Counted from the first letter of the stretch, positions 21,999 to 34,360 are shown. The stretch: 64,000 nt of DNA from Strobilurus pachycystidiatus (GCA_019915135.1 JAHLMK010000007.1:1426001-1490000), one strand, 5' to 3'. Translations and numbers: made by a program. Notes: generated by a model not told the origin, from the letters alone.

Positions 21999-23061
21999 AG
22001 CTCCCAACGCGGCGAGGGTCATCGTAACATCCGTCTCATTCCCTTGAGTGCACACGGAACGAACCCTACTGTAAGTCGGTGTACCTAGGCCTGTTCCGTA
22101 TCGGGAGGCATACAGATCATTGGCGCAGTCCGCTGTCAGCCTGTCACGGTTGGTCTAAGGCCCTTTTCGTCAAGGCCCTGCCTGACAGTAGTCTGGATCT
22201 TGTGGACTCCAAGGCCAAAGCTGAGAAGCACAAGAATAATCTGGCCGCGTTCATGGTACGTTTAGAGTGACATCAACGAGGAGTTCCTCTCATGTGCTTC
22301 AGATCACTTACCTTTCTACGTTTGGTGTTTCGAATCCGGTGTACAGGATGTGAGCGCACTCTTACCTTTAAGCATCAACTCACAATCAAGATAGGCTTGC
22401 ACTATCGTCCACATGAACTTGCACAAGACTTTCGCTACATGGGTAGTCTTCTGTTCTGCAAATATGATCAAAGCCTGACAATCTTTCAGTCCCCATGGCG
22501 GCGGAGGACCAGGTGTCGGGTAACTTTGTCTCTTAGAATCCCGTACACGGTATTGATTGTTTCTCGCAGACCCGTCTGTGTCGCCGAACACCTTGCGCCT
22601 TCGGCAGCTCCTCTATCCACCGTGACCTTATCTCATGGGCGTACATCCAGATGCTTGGTGGCAGCGGCCTCACCGATTAGTCCAAGATTGCGTACCTCAA
22701 TGCCAACTACATGGCGTCGTGCCTCTCCGGGTACTACAATCGAGCTGGCGGAATTCGAAAAGTCTGCAGGGCTCAAGGTCACGGACTTTGCCAAGCGCCC
22801 TGGTCTCCACCCTCCCACGTATTCGTGGCCCACCTCCACCTGTATGCTCATAGAGCCTACGGAATCTGAGACTCTGGAAGAGATTGATAGGTTCGTTGCG
22901 AATGGTCCGTCTCCGAGTCAGTACTGATGAGGCCGGTGTAGATTCTGCGATGTTGTGATTCAGATACGGAAAGAGCGGGAAACAACCCAAGGACGACAAC
23001 GTCTTGAAAAATGCGCCACGTACCATGAACGTGTTGTCAGCGTGCGACGCTGAATGGAATC
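21999..23061 (+). pseudogene. glycine decarboxylase (P-protein) fragment
   Basis: Ordered blocks in changing frames match the C-terminal half of the PLP-dependent P subunit of the mitochondrial glycine cleavage system: GEGHRNIRLIPLSAHGTNPT (about 22012), LVDSKAKAEKHKNNLAAFM (about 22198), a [14 protein letters not shown] stretch (about 22408), [11 protein letters not shown] (about 22491), [14 protein letters not shown] (about 22627), NANYMAS (about 22699), [15 protein letters not shown] (about 22753), [20 protein letters not shown] (about 22835), and a last part ending near 23061. Several frame changes and in-frame stops separate them, and both gene ends are missing. It is a dead fragment. 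Confidence 0.8.
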
Positions 23062-23532
23062 CGTAAGTGTGCTATGCTCTTTCCGTCGTGCGGTCGCTGA
23101 GGAGCTTGAAAGCCCATACACCCGACGAGATGCCTTCTATTTTAAGTATTTAGCGGCCAGCTTGCGAAAAAAGCGTCGAGTCCGCTATGCCCAGCATATT
23201 TTTGCGGACGCGGTCGAGCAACTATGCCAATTGCGTCCGGGATCTTCCAGAGTGCAATTGGCGCGTTCACGACTAGATGAAGTGGAGGTCAACAAACCGC
23301 GCGGCCAAACAACCGGGACGCGTCGGTATGGGATTCGAATTCACATAGAACTTGGATCCACTTGGCACCCTAGTACTAGAGGCTCGACCCACACCAAACC
23401 TTCCAGTCTACACCGTCACCATCATTTAATGCAGATTCTCGACAGATGATACATTTGCAAATAATCAATATACGTAGACTGACAACAAACTAAGAAGGAC
23501 GTGGTGGGATTTTACAAAATAATCTCTAGTTA
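23062..23532. other. intergenic, no gene seen
   Basis: Short basic frames on the + strand (around 23150-23440) have no domain, and no splice-supported model can be built. No clear transposon terminus is visible to mark the end of the fragment mosaic. Confidence 0.4.
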
Positions 23533-25440
23533 CTAGTGTCCATTGAGATGTGGAGCTGAATGCAAATCGGCAAACCCCGGGATAATCCAATGCCCAGTGG
23601 AGGCCACGACGAGGTTGGTGTTGAGCGGGATAAGCGCATCCTTCTGTCTCTCAAAATGGAGTGACCTTGACGCCCGCTTCTGCTTGCTCTGTTGACCAGT
23701 CGCACCACCACCAGCTTCTTTGCCCCGTACTTGTCTCCTCGTATTATAAGAGGGCCCTGCCTGGTTGCCCAGATTCGAAAAAGTCGAACTGACGTCGTCC
23801 TTGGGAGGAGGTCTAGTGTCATCTTCATCGTCGCTATCGTCATCACTATCTCTCCGTCGACGTTTCGGTACCCGAGGAGTATCCTCAACAGGCTTGGATT
23901 TTTGTTTGCCTTTTCCTTTTTGCTTTCTATGGAGGGGGTTAGAACCACGATGCGCTAGAAGAGAGACACTCTACCTCTGCCCACCCTCATCCTCGCTACT
24001 CTCATGCCCACTGTCACCTTCGCCCCTCTCGCTCGACGGCTGTGGGGAGCTTCGAGAACCTATGTTTCTCAGATATTCATTTCGTGACGCCCCACCATAC
24101 CTGACCCGCCAGTGGGTGCCTTCGTCCATGGCGACGGTGTTATAGAAACTTTTGAGCTCCATGTCCTCTTCTCGGGTCAGTGTGCCGTCTACGAGACGGT
24201 TGAGGAAGGCAACATCTTCATCTTCCTGTGCCTTCATGGTGACCGCAACGTGATGGTATGCAAAACAAATGAAATTTACGAGCTGTCGTGGGTCGTCCAA
24301 AGCCCAGGTCGCTATGGAATTGTGGAAGATGACACCCTAAGAAAAGTTACAGTACGGGTAGCTGAATTGCAAGTCGAACTACGCACCGGCCAGATGTGTT
24401 TTGGCAGGTCCTCTCGAGTCTTCAGTTCAACGCGATGGAGTTTGGCCTCATGGCCATCGGAGGTCCAGACGTAGACTGGAATAGGGGCAAGGTTCAACAT
24501 CCTTCTTTGAGAGAGAAGTGTAACCGCAGCTATCTTAGCCTGCGTGATGGCGTATTCGGCATTTGCACCTTTACACTCCATTGAAGATGTGGCGACCGTA
24601 TTGAGGTACAACGGAAGGTTATCGTTCGGCCATTGGAGGAGATGACGCCAATGACCGAATCGATAGCGGTCTGTGAGCGTCTGAATCAGGCCGTCCAGCC
24701 TGTGGGCAACGATCATCCCGTCAGGCTTTTGAATGGGCGACAAGACCGTCCCCAAAACCTCTTGTTCGTCAGTAATCACGCGAACGGCTCCCTTCTTGTT
24801 CCTGTATGACAAAGTTGAACACGGTCAAGGCGGTGGGTAAGTAGAAAAAGAGCTGACAAGTAAACCATCTTGGTGTGGCTCACAGTGTAATAAATATTGC
24901 CCAGAAGGTTCAAGAAGGGCCGGGTGGCCGTGAGTTCATCCCCTTCGACCTTCATCATGTTGTCTTGCATCCAAGAGCAGAGCCAGTTGGGGGCGGCGTT
25001 TGCGAGACGCCGTGAATCATCTGCGTCGAGCGGAACTGGTGGTGTTGTGGGTACAATTTTGAGATATTCCAGGATTGAAAGGGCGCTTGACGACTTATCC
25101 TCGGGTGCTCTGTCGGTAAGATCCTACAACGCAAAACAATAATCAATCCTGGGGCTCAAGATGTAGGCCTTGTACTCACGGTATAGCAAGGGAGCGGGAG
25201 GCTATATCTGAATGAGGTACTAGCGTTGCCGCCATTGACCAGAGTGGTTATGTTGTACGTTGTCTCCACGTTGTTCGCCGCGCTGGCGGATTTGGCCGCC
25301 CTGGGGAATAGGTGGTTATCATCGACCCCGATCATGATGACGGTTCATGGAGAAGAGCAGTGTCAACATGAACAAGCAACTTACTGTGCAGCAGAAACAA
25401 CCTTCGTCTTGTCGCTCTTGTTCTTTTTCGACGGACTCAT
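23533..25440 (-). CDS. 537-aa hypothetical protein, nuclear-type C-terminus
   Basis: Six exons (25440-25385, 25300-25180, 25123-24858, 24801-24387, 24336-23975, 23936 region from 23926-23533) with GT-AG borders give exactly 538 codons. The basic start is MSPSKKNKSDKTKVVSAAQ. The globular middle holds LDGLIQTLTDRYRFGHWRHL, AEYAITQAKIAAVTLLSQRR and NFICFAYHHVAVTMKAQEDE. The tail is acidic and Ser-rich, followed by strongly basic stretches (KQKGKGKQKSKP, PKRRRRDS plus Asp-rich) that look like nuclear localisation signals. The middle is not recognised as any known fold. The intact multi-exon frame argues for a functional lineage-specific gene between decayed elements. Confidence 0.7.
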
Positions 25441-26647
25441 GGTCAGTGGTTGTAGAGCGCTGACTGTGCGAAAAGTGTCTGAAATGCTGTCACCCCGATC
25501 GAAAGTTGAGAAAAGTCGCATTCTTTACCACATTTGCGCAGGTACTGATGCCATCTCGAATAAACTTTGACGAACTTTGACGCCTAACTTTCCCTCGTAA
25601 CACCAAAATGAGTCAATTACTAGTACTATTCAATTCTGCTACACGGTTAGTTACTATGGACAATCACGAAGAAGAGCTATGAGGGACGTATGGCTAACCT
25701 CAAATATTAGATCTGCGGGGTTGACGCGTAGGACTGTCCCTGGCCTTCATCGAGGCGAGTAAATCTTGTGATCCAGACAAAACGGCTCACCCATACATCC
25801 CAAAAGAAGTGAAATACTTACAGTTGTAATATCTGCAGCTGTCCTTACAGCCGCTTACTCGAGCGCGATACAATCCGAATAAGGAATCTGATTGATCTCA
25901 CGATGACCCCGGTCCCCCAGTGAAAATCAAACATGACTCAAACAGACCGCACTTTGGCAGCGCAATGCTTCTTTCCCTCCCACCGCCATGTCCCTCGGGC
26001 AATCGTCTCTCTCCTCCCATGTGATTTTCCTCAAACTCGCGCAATGTGGCTACCATCTACAAGACCAGGACCAGGTTTCGCGACAATGACAACACGGTGC
26101 TCGCCGCTGACAGAGACGACACGGCGCTGATGGAGACGACGACGACAGGGCCCACAAGAAATTGGCCTGCGGGCTGCGGCAGGTATGGGTCTCGTGCGAC
26201 GTCAACTTCGTGCTCACGTTTGATCTAGGTTGGCCCCGCTCTAGCCCGCAAGCACCGCAACTAAGTACTGTATGGTCGATGATACAACGCCGCGGGACGC
26301 GATGACAACGACGAGCTCAACAGAGAGAGTGTACCGGTTCCAGGTGCGCTCCGCTCATCCTTTCTGTATGTCTTCCATATCCGATTGCATGTTGTTTGCC
26401 AGCCGTCTCACCCAGGTAGTCGCGTTGCAGCTGTTGCTGCTGCCGGTATGTTGACGGCCGCTTCTCTCCTGCCAAATGCTCTACTGACACGCCTTGTCAT
26501 AGCGCTACGACAATATGGCCAAGAGACCAAATTCGACACTACGACAACACCGCAGCAAGCGGTCAAAGGATCGCGTCGCTAGGCGCCGCCGGCCGCGCAA
26601 TCCGTCACATTTGCTGTTTCGAGGAACTCTGGTATCATCCGCTTTCA
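25441..26647. other. intergenic, no convincing gene
   Basis: Small Thr/Asp-rich frames near 26046-26230 are low-complexity (ACGACGACGACAG-type sequence). No exon chain or domain was found on either strand. Confidence 0.4.
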
Positions 26648-28317
26648 TTACACACGTTGATACTGTCTTGCTATCCTGAATACAACGATTTGCTGTTCAA
26701 CGTTCAACTCTGCCCAGCTCCAAAAATACACCGACAAGTACACTGCGATATCGTGTTCGCACTCGAACAGGACATGCTCCGGGCTTTCCACAGCGTCCTC
26801 GCATAGCCTGCATAATCTGTCCTCATAAGGTACCGGTGCCCTGTTCTGTACGTGATGACCGAGCCTTTCAGACGCGAGTTGATGTGTCGAGAACGAGAAG
26901 CCAGTCCTCAGCAGCCTTTTGCACCTCCTTGATGTAAATCTCGACATCGACCGCCTCACAGGTCAACAGGTCCAGCGGCGGTATGTCGAACGGAAGTTTC
27001 GACCCCGCTTTAACGATGTCCGTCAGCCAACACGCCTTCCCCTGTGCACACAGACGTCGACTGTCGTCGAGGGCAAGCCTTGTGAACTTGCTGTCATCTA
27101 GAGTCAGGGCGTACTGCAGGAATCCCAGGACGAGTAGGTAACGTCTTATGCGTATTGGCATTATCCCGGTCTCCGTGAAGAGTGGCACCTTGATGGACCG
27201 CTTCCCCAGATGCAGCATCCTATGTATGTACCACTTCTGCACGTCCTCGCATTGCTTCACATCTGTATCCACGACGTCAGGTACTAGCTCGCAGCCGTGC
27301 ATGAGATGGCAGTCAACTCTCGCCATGTATAGGGTACGGAGTTGCTTCGGGGTCAGTCGGCCCGTCTTGTCGTGTAACGACAGGGTACAGTGGGCGCAGT
27401 ATCGTGCTGTATTGGCCTTCTTCTTGGTGTGGGCACTGAACGGGCGGGGTAGCATGGTGTCAATGCTTACGCCGACGTATGTCTCCTTTGTCGATCGTTT
27501 GAGGGGGTGACCAGAAATGTTGAACATCGGTACGATAGTCCTTTTTGTTTCGTTGAACACCAGTATGACGGTCTTTAGCATATTGATCTCGATGAAGTTC
27601 TTCGAGCACCATTCGCCCAGAGCATTCAGCTTTTGTTGCAGTCCTTCGGCCGACGTTGAGAACAGCAGAATGTCATCTGCCTGCGCAAGCATGTCCATGA
27701 CCTTTCCCATCAGATTGACATTGTCCTTGTGCTGAACCGGTTCCATAGAACGGGCGAGGCTGGGTCCCCGGTGAGCAGTCCCATGAGCAACCGGAACTTA
27801 TCTGACGAGCTGTCACCGTGGCGAACACAGTACTCCATATTGTCGTACAGAAATCGGAGCCAGTCGAACATGGCACCGCCGGCACCCATTGCCATTAATT
27901 TCAGCCACAGCGTGGAGCGGTCTGTCGACGGGAAGGCGTTTGTTGCATCAATCATTGCGACAAAGAGGGGCTTTCCGGTTGCTTTAGCCCAGTCGTACGC
28001 ACATCTCAAAATGAATGCATTGTTGATTGTCCGATACCCTTCACGAAACCGTTCTGCCAGCTCGACAAACGGTGGGGATGGCTCAAGCCAAGAAGAATAC
28101 CCCTATTGGTTTTCTCACCGTAACAATCGGACACCGTGGCGACAATCCGGTGCATCATATTACACAGGAACGCTACGGCTTCCACACTTCGTGTGAATTT
28201 CCACCCTACAATTGTTCCATCTGCTCGTCTCAATTCTTTGAAGTTTCTGGATACAATTGTGAGGCTCTTATTGTTTGCACAATTGTCACTGAATGAATCG
28301 TTGCCAGACAATGGCAA
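26648..28317 (-). pseudogene. LINE-type reverse transcriptase, frameshifted
   Basis: Four overlapping minus-strand frames together carry a basidiomycete non-LTR reverse transcriptase. The thumb-side entry is WQNGFVKGI then ILRCAYDWAKATGKPLFVAM, with the catalytic-region AMIDATNAFPSTDR. GLLTGDPASPVLWN follows, then the active-site box MLAQADDILLFS, in which QADD replaces the usual YxDD, as in this clade. TGRLTPKQLRTLYMARVDCH comes next, and a C-terminal zinc knuckle CRLCEDAVESPEHVLFEC ends it. Frames change near 28008, 27740 and 26900. The stretch between LWN and the active-site box is altered. No endonuclease domain is seen, so the element is 5'-truncated and dead. Confidence 0.8.
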
Positions 28318-28566
28318 GGGCCTGCTGATGACATTGACAGCTTCAATGCCAGCGCTGGGAAAGATACGAGCTGCAACGACTCAAGTAGGACAATCGCTGA
28401 AGGTTTCGGCACATGTGTTTACACTTCGCATGAACAATTAGAACGCCACGAATGTTCCTTCCACAGAAGTCATCGCACATAATAACCGCAGCAGACGGGA
28501 GCAACTAGAAGGTCCCAGACAGGTTATAAGGCGTCAAAGGTTATACTAACTCTGACGCTGGCCAAC

Positions 28567-30101
28567 ATGAACTTTGCATCCACCTTATATGGCACTGCCA
28601 ATATCTACCGACGCACCAACATCCTTCGCGGGCACGAAAAGCTGGTCTTATGTCTCGCTGTCAATCAAACTGGAACTCTCCTGGCCAGTGGCGGTGTGTA
28701 GCTACATATCACCACGTACGAACCAGACTGACCATCCAGAAGGTGTGGATGGCACCATTCTTTGGAGTTTGGACAAAGGCAAGCCTTTGCATAGACTTCC
28801 GACCTTCGGTACACGTGGCGCCACGGCGTGCATTTCATGGATCCCTCGCGAAGACAATCCCGAAGAAGGCTTCGTTTATGGTACGCATGAAGGATACCTC
28901 ATCTTTTGTCTGTGCAAAAACGAAGTGAGTACACTGAAACAGGCGGGCAGTATGCAGTTGACCTCCTCATATTAGGCCATCGAGGAAGCGCACAACATAC
29001 GCTTAGCACTTCCCAGCGAAGTAACCTCACTGGCTTACGATTCAACTACGTGCCGCTTGGTGGCCTCTAATCGAAGTGGAGCAGTGGCACTCTTTGGTGT
29101 TGATCCAGCTTCAATGCGCACGTACCAGGACACTTGGGCAGTCACTATAGACAGCTGTATTCCCAAAACTGTCATTTTCAACGCTCAGCGGAATGTTCTG
29201 GTATTTGGTATGCACGATGCCATGTGAGTTCATTCCTGTGCACCTTGAGGTACAGAGTACGACTTATGTCCTCAAACCGTAGTTATCACCTCGACGCTAC
29301 GACTGGCGCCGTGGATAACTCGAGGTCATTTCTGCATGGCGTCAAAATGTGAGTGGTCAATCCGTGCAATTCTTGATCTCTTGCTAATAGATACAGCGGG
29401 CATGCAATTTCGAACCCAACAAAAAATGTATATTGCGTCGATACTGTACTCGGGGGCCCTGCGCTGTACAAGATGGATGACGGCCACCTTCTCAGATTTT
29501 TTGAGGTTCCTCGCAGAAAAGGAATGGCAGCTCCCAAGCAGGTCGCCCTAGCTGAGGATTGTACAGTGATTGTCAGCGGCAGTGATCATGGTGTTGTATA
29601 CATCTTTGACCGCAAGACGGGTAGATGCATCCAGCAACTCAAGACCAGAAGAAATTGCTGGATACAGACTGTCATGGTAAGTGTTTCCTAGTTGCAGACA
29701 CACCTTTGCGAAGTAATTTGCTTAGGCAAAACATATCGACGGGATCCCTGTCATTATTGCAGCCCAGGCAGTTACAGATGGTCAACCCGAAATTTATGTC
29801 TTCAAAAAGGCCTGGCGACAACGTATCTGGAGTATCGCTGTTATCCTGATGCTGGCTATCTGGATTCTAGCGAATGTCAATTTTTTACATCAGCAAATGA
29901 TGGTAAGTGAATCACACGGATGAATGTCGCATTCTCACCGGAGTGCATCGACCTATGAAGGGCATCAAATATAATATACAGGATTTTACCAGAAGTCCCG
30001 CGTCATGGACGGTTGAGAAGCTGCCCAAACGTAAAGGAAAGGCTGTGTTAAACTCCGATAACATCGTGCGGAAAGAGGCTATCGTACTCACCGGAGTGTA
30101 G
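28567..30101 (+). CDS. WD40-repeat protein with a C-terminal membrane helix
   Basis: Seven exons (28567-28693, 28740-28924, 28976-29223, 29283-29348, 29391-29676, 29726-29902, 29982-30101) join to 402 codons plus stop. WD40-type blades are visible at RGHEKLVLCLAVNQTGTLLA with GVDGTILWSL, SWIPREDNPEEGFVYGTHEG, EVTSLAYDSTTCRLVASNRS, and QVALAEDCTVIVSGSDHGVV with YIFDRKTGRCIQQL. After the propeller a hydrophobic helix (IWSIAVILMLAIWILANVNF) is followed by a basic tail. The layout matches a multi-copy agaricomycete family known to me only as WD40 hypotheticals. It is likely a membrane-tethered propeller for protein contacts. The partner is unknown. Confidence 0.8.
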
Positions 30102-31237
30102 GGCTGTTGCTGTCCTCAACCACGACACAGTTTTTGGTTACATGTACCCGACATATTGTTCTTATACCATATTACATATAGTTGAACATTCCGTTGGAAG
30201 ACGGTCTCGATATCACCTTTTCCCTCCCTTCAACCTGAGACTGGCGTCCAACCTCGTCCAACGAAGCCTCCGAGCCGAAGGTCTCATTACATGTGGCAAC
30301 TATTTGCACGGTCGAAGCCGGAGCCACCGGAGGCGATTGCAATCTAGGATGTCATTATCGACCCGCGTGCGACATGAATAATCTGAGTCAATACCATACG
30401 AAGCTGGATAGATGTTACATCTCTCGGAAAAGCTTAGTGAGTGATGACCTCCTCTCGAGCAGTGCCTTGTCTTCACACAACTTTTCCCACTCGAGCAAGA
30501 CGACCTCCTCATGAGAAGCCGATCTCCGGATTGTACCCTCGACTCTCTAACGCCCACCGTTGCTCATCCGCCAAGCTTAAGCCTGGTCGATTGACAGTAC
30601 TAGTGTATGTCTGCAGCGCCAACTCTTGAGCAACTCCCGGTAGTCCCAGTGATCAGCGCTCAGCACGATATCGCCATCAGATGCGAATGTTTGCAGCTTC
30701 GATGCGCGCACGAAGATACCCACTGGGGCGAATAGGGTTTGTCTCCGAAAGGCAGTCAGCCTTCGTCTCTCTCCGTCAGCAAGAGAGCAGTCTCGAGACA
30801 ATTTTCGATGCCATCACTGCCGGACATACCTGTCGCATCCCCGTTCAAAAAGGTCATCCGTATCTTGTGGTAAGGCGTTCACCGTTCAGCCCTTTTCAAC
30901 GACCAAACCTTCTCCCAAAGTTCTGCACGTTCTTCTTCCGTTCCTACGGGGTCAGGTAACCACATATCCCCCTCGTCTTCCTCTTCTTCTTTGAGATCAA
31001 GATGAGGATCAGACTGGTGCACTCGAGCACGGTGATGCAACGCGTGCGAATGCCAAGCTTGTTATCACAATCCCATTCCTGTTTCTGGCATCGAGGTTTG
31101 TACTTCTTGGCGGGCCGTGAATCTTAGTATTTCATCACTTTGAGTGTGAACTATCATCGTTGAGATATGGGGACCCACATCGTCATCGGATTGGTCCTTC
31201 CTCGGCCTTCCACGCCCACGCTTCTTCAAGATCTGAA
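30102..31237. other. intergenic, no supported gene
   Basis: Frames on both strands between 30140 and 30960 are short, without domain or splice logic. The minus-strand downstream flank of the gene ending at 31238 also contains a second AT-hook-like frame (GRGRPRKD, about 31201-31224). That could belong to an alternative 3' exon of that gene. Confidence 0.35.
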
Positions 31238-34200
31238 TTAACGGTCTCTCAACAAAGTTGCCAAAAAAGCCAAAAGATACGTATCCTTCGGCCTCCCAGG
31301 TCCACGCTTTGTGAGAATCTAACAAGCGGAGATCAGATGGATTGTAATATAGAACCAAAAATACCAACCTCGACGGAGCCTTCCCAATCAAACTCAGATG
31401 GTGAACGAACCTTGCGTGGCCACCCACTTTCTTCTTCGCGGGCATGACCTCAATCTGCGCACCAAGGATGACTAACACAAACAGCATTGACACGAGGCAG
31501 ACATACCTGAGACGGAGTCTCCGATTCCTCCTTTGGCCGTGGCCGTTTTCTCTGGCCATAACTTGATCCAGGGATCACCACAGAACGGTCCTGGAGTCGC
31601 AGAGGATCCCGTTGTCACCGCAGGCACCGAAGACTCCGCCTTCACAAAAGGCGACGAAGACACCGCCCTCTCCTCCTCTTCCACACCGTCTTCTCCCTCC
31701 GCCTGCCGCTTCCCCGCAGCGGAAATCCCTGGAATTCCCTTTCCCTTTCCGCCTCTGCTCTTTCGTCATATTCCCCTGCGCTCCCGTCCCCACTTTCCCT
31801 CTCTTCAATCCGGTCACCCTCAGTCGAATTTCTTTCTTTGTTACACCCGGAAGGGGGCGTCGGCAACGCCTTTCTCGTCTCAATCGCGCTTCCTATCTCA
31901 TTAAATTCCTTGTCGAAGATTTGTAGGCTATGCCAGGGAGGATGATTAGATGTGCGTGATACAGGAGCACGTCCATGTTCGTGTTCTGGCAAAGGTGATG
32001 ATGCGTCTCAGCTTGAAACTCGAGGTGCGACTCTCCGGGAAGTTCAACTCTGGCAGCGTCGACCGTTCCCATCCCATCGTCAGTGCACGCAGTTCCGCTT
32101 CGGTTGAATCCTCTTCGCCCAGTCCATCCTCCGTATGTTCAGGGCGTGACTGCGACTGTGATTGCGAAGATATCTGAGCCGAAGCTGTAGTTGGAAAAGA
32201 GAACAGAGAAGGATGCAACGTTGATGGAGTTGGAGCACTTGATATCGAGAAACTGGGATGGAGAGCGGATGGGTTTGGTGGTAGACTTGGCGGCGGCGAA
32301 GTCGGCAATGACAATTGAGCAAGCGATGGTTCTGATGGAGGAGACGATCCTGGTGATGGAAGTCGATCCGGGAAGGAAATTATCGTCAGAGAAAGGGTAG
32401 ACGGATTAGGTGAAGATGAAGGTCAAGTTGATTCTCGTGGTGACAATGGGAGTGAACAAGAGACACTGCCGGCGAGGATAGTCGAGCTGGTGTGTGCACG
32501 AATTCGGCGTGAGCATTGTTGGAGGAGACAATGATGGCGGAGAAGCAGGTAGCGAACCTGCCAAAGCAGACGGACCACTTGGCGAATGTGAGAGTCGCGT
32601 CTAGAGCTCCCAAACAGGCGAGGAATCCAGCACGATACACGACGAAGCTGGTGTCGACTCACTCATCACAATCCACGCCTACCGCTCCTCAACCTCGGGC
32701 AAGACAAGGACGTCATCTCTGGATTAATCTTTGGGCAGTCTTTCATTTCAGGCGGAGGTAGCAGCGACTGCCTCCCACTTCCACTTCCACTTCTACGACT
32801 GAGGGCGAGGGTGGTTGGGTATTGAACGCCGATCATCCAGCAGCGCATTGCGCAAAAGACACCGGTGACGGGACAGCAGTCTCGACGTGAGCAACGGCGA
32901 CAGTGATGGCGCCTGCGACTGCGCGAGTGCATGGGACGACAGATGGTTTGGAAAAGTCACCGCCGTCAGGCTCGAATCAATATGTGGCGTTGTGATAGGA
33001 ATAGCTTGCGTGGAAGTAATTTGCGGCGTTTGAGCTGGAATGCACGATCTTTCAGACCGACCCTCATGACATCGTGGCGACTAACCTGGAGTGAACGAGC
33101 AGTCATCCCGGGCGGGCTCCTTTCCTTTCCTTTTATCCCTCTCCGAATCTATCCTCTTCCTCCTCGGAGAAACGAAGTCCAACTCATCCTCGCTCAATTC
33201 CAAGGTAAGGTCGACAGTGTCCCTTGTGTCCTTCCAACCAGATCAGGAAAACAAATACAACATATGTCAAGAACAAACTTACCTTGACTTTTCTTTTAGC
33301 TTTGGATCTGAAAGACAACCCAGTCCCGACTACCTTGCCTTTCTTCGACGGCGTCATCACCCCCACTGTAACAGACATCGCCCTTTCCTTTGCAGGCGAA
33401 AGCGTCAGATCAATCATCTCCCAATCCACAGCGCGCTCCTTTCCCTTCGTGAATGGTGTTGTCAAAATCCCGGCGAGGAGGGTGTGACGGTCGGGCGAAT
33501 TGAATTTGCCGAAGGTAGGTCTGGAGGAAGAAACTGTGGGAGCAAACAATCTTGACGCCACGGGCTTGGACGTGGATGCCATGGGATGTTGAGATGTGGA
33601 CGCAACCGGAGGCATGGATGTGAAATGATTAGACGCGTGTAGAGGTTGAGGCAACAGACTGCTTGGGCGTAGATATTGACGTAGATGGTTTGGCTGGAGA
33701 TGTATTCCGCCTAGGTGGGGAAATACATGCAGACGCGCGAGGAGTTTTCGGCAGCGAGGCCATGGAAAGTTTTGATATGGACCACAAATCGGTAGGGCAT
33801 TTGGACGTCGAGGCTTTGGGGATGGATGCGACGGGTCATCTTGCTGATGGCTGCGACGCAGCAGCGAAAGTTGTCCTCCACGTTCGCCCAGTCTTGAGCG
33901 CCAGCCCAAGGTCGAACTCGTTTTTGTTTTGTACTGTAGAGAGAATTAGTACACCGAAAAGGCACGAAAGCGCATGCGAACCTCCTCGAGGACCCTCGCC
34001 CCATTTCCGACGCCTTGCCTCTTTGGGGTTGTACTCGGTCAATAGAACGAAATGTTCGAGGTGGAAGGCTTCGCGGACCTACAGGCAAAAAGTTGGCTTT
34101 CGAATTGCGATACGAATTGTAGGATGGCGAAAGAAGGATGGCCGCAGGCAATTTGAAATGCATATCGTAGAGGCAGATGATGAGTGAGAATTGGGACTCA

Positions 34201-34360
34201 CGACGCATCGTGCCTCGCCTTGACCATTTCCAACTCTCTCTGTTTCTCGGCCAGTACGCTTTCCAACCCAGAGCCCTCCGCAGTGTTTAATTCCAGTTCC
34301 GAGTTCAATTCTCCTCCTCCAATACCTGCACCTGCGAGGCAGGTGCTCATTCTCTTCCCT
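31238..34360 (-). CDS. Ser/Pro-rich nuclear-type protein ending in an AT-hook (model incomplete)
   Basis: A chain of minus-strand exons can be followed but not closed. An N-terminal coiled region (LAEKQRELEM) leads to VREAFHLEHFVLLTEYNPKE, then QNKNEFDLGLALKT. A Ser/Thr/Pro-rich stretch with MASTSKPVASRLFAP and a DLTLSPAKERAM segment is next, then a basic SPRRKRIDSERDKRKGK (NLS-like). A long Pro/Ser region with IISFPDRLPSPGSS follows, then EAELRALTMGWERSTLPELN, and a last exon RGPGRPKDTYLLAFLATLLR with an AT-hook core (G-R-P-K) at about 31294-31310. An in-frame TGA near 33833 and unclear joins at 32400-32900 mean it may be two genes or a decaying one. A DNA-binding role is inferred from the AT-hook only. 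Confidence 0.4.

Noticed and set aside
32080..32760. Several overlapping open frames on both strands
   Set aside because: Compositional shadows of the Ser/Pro-rich minus-strand exons.
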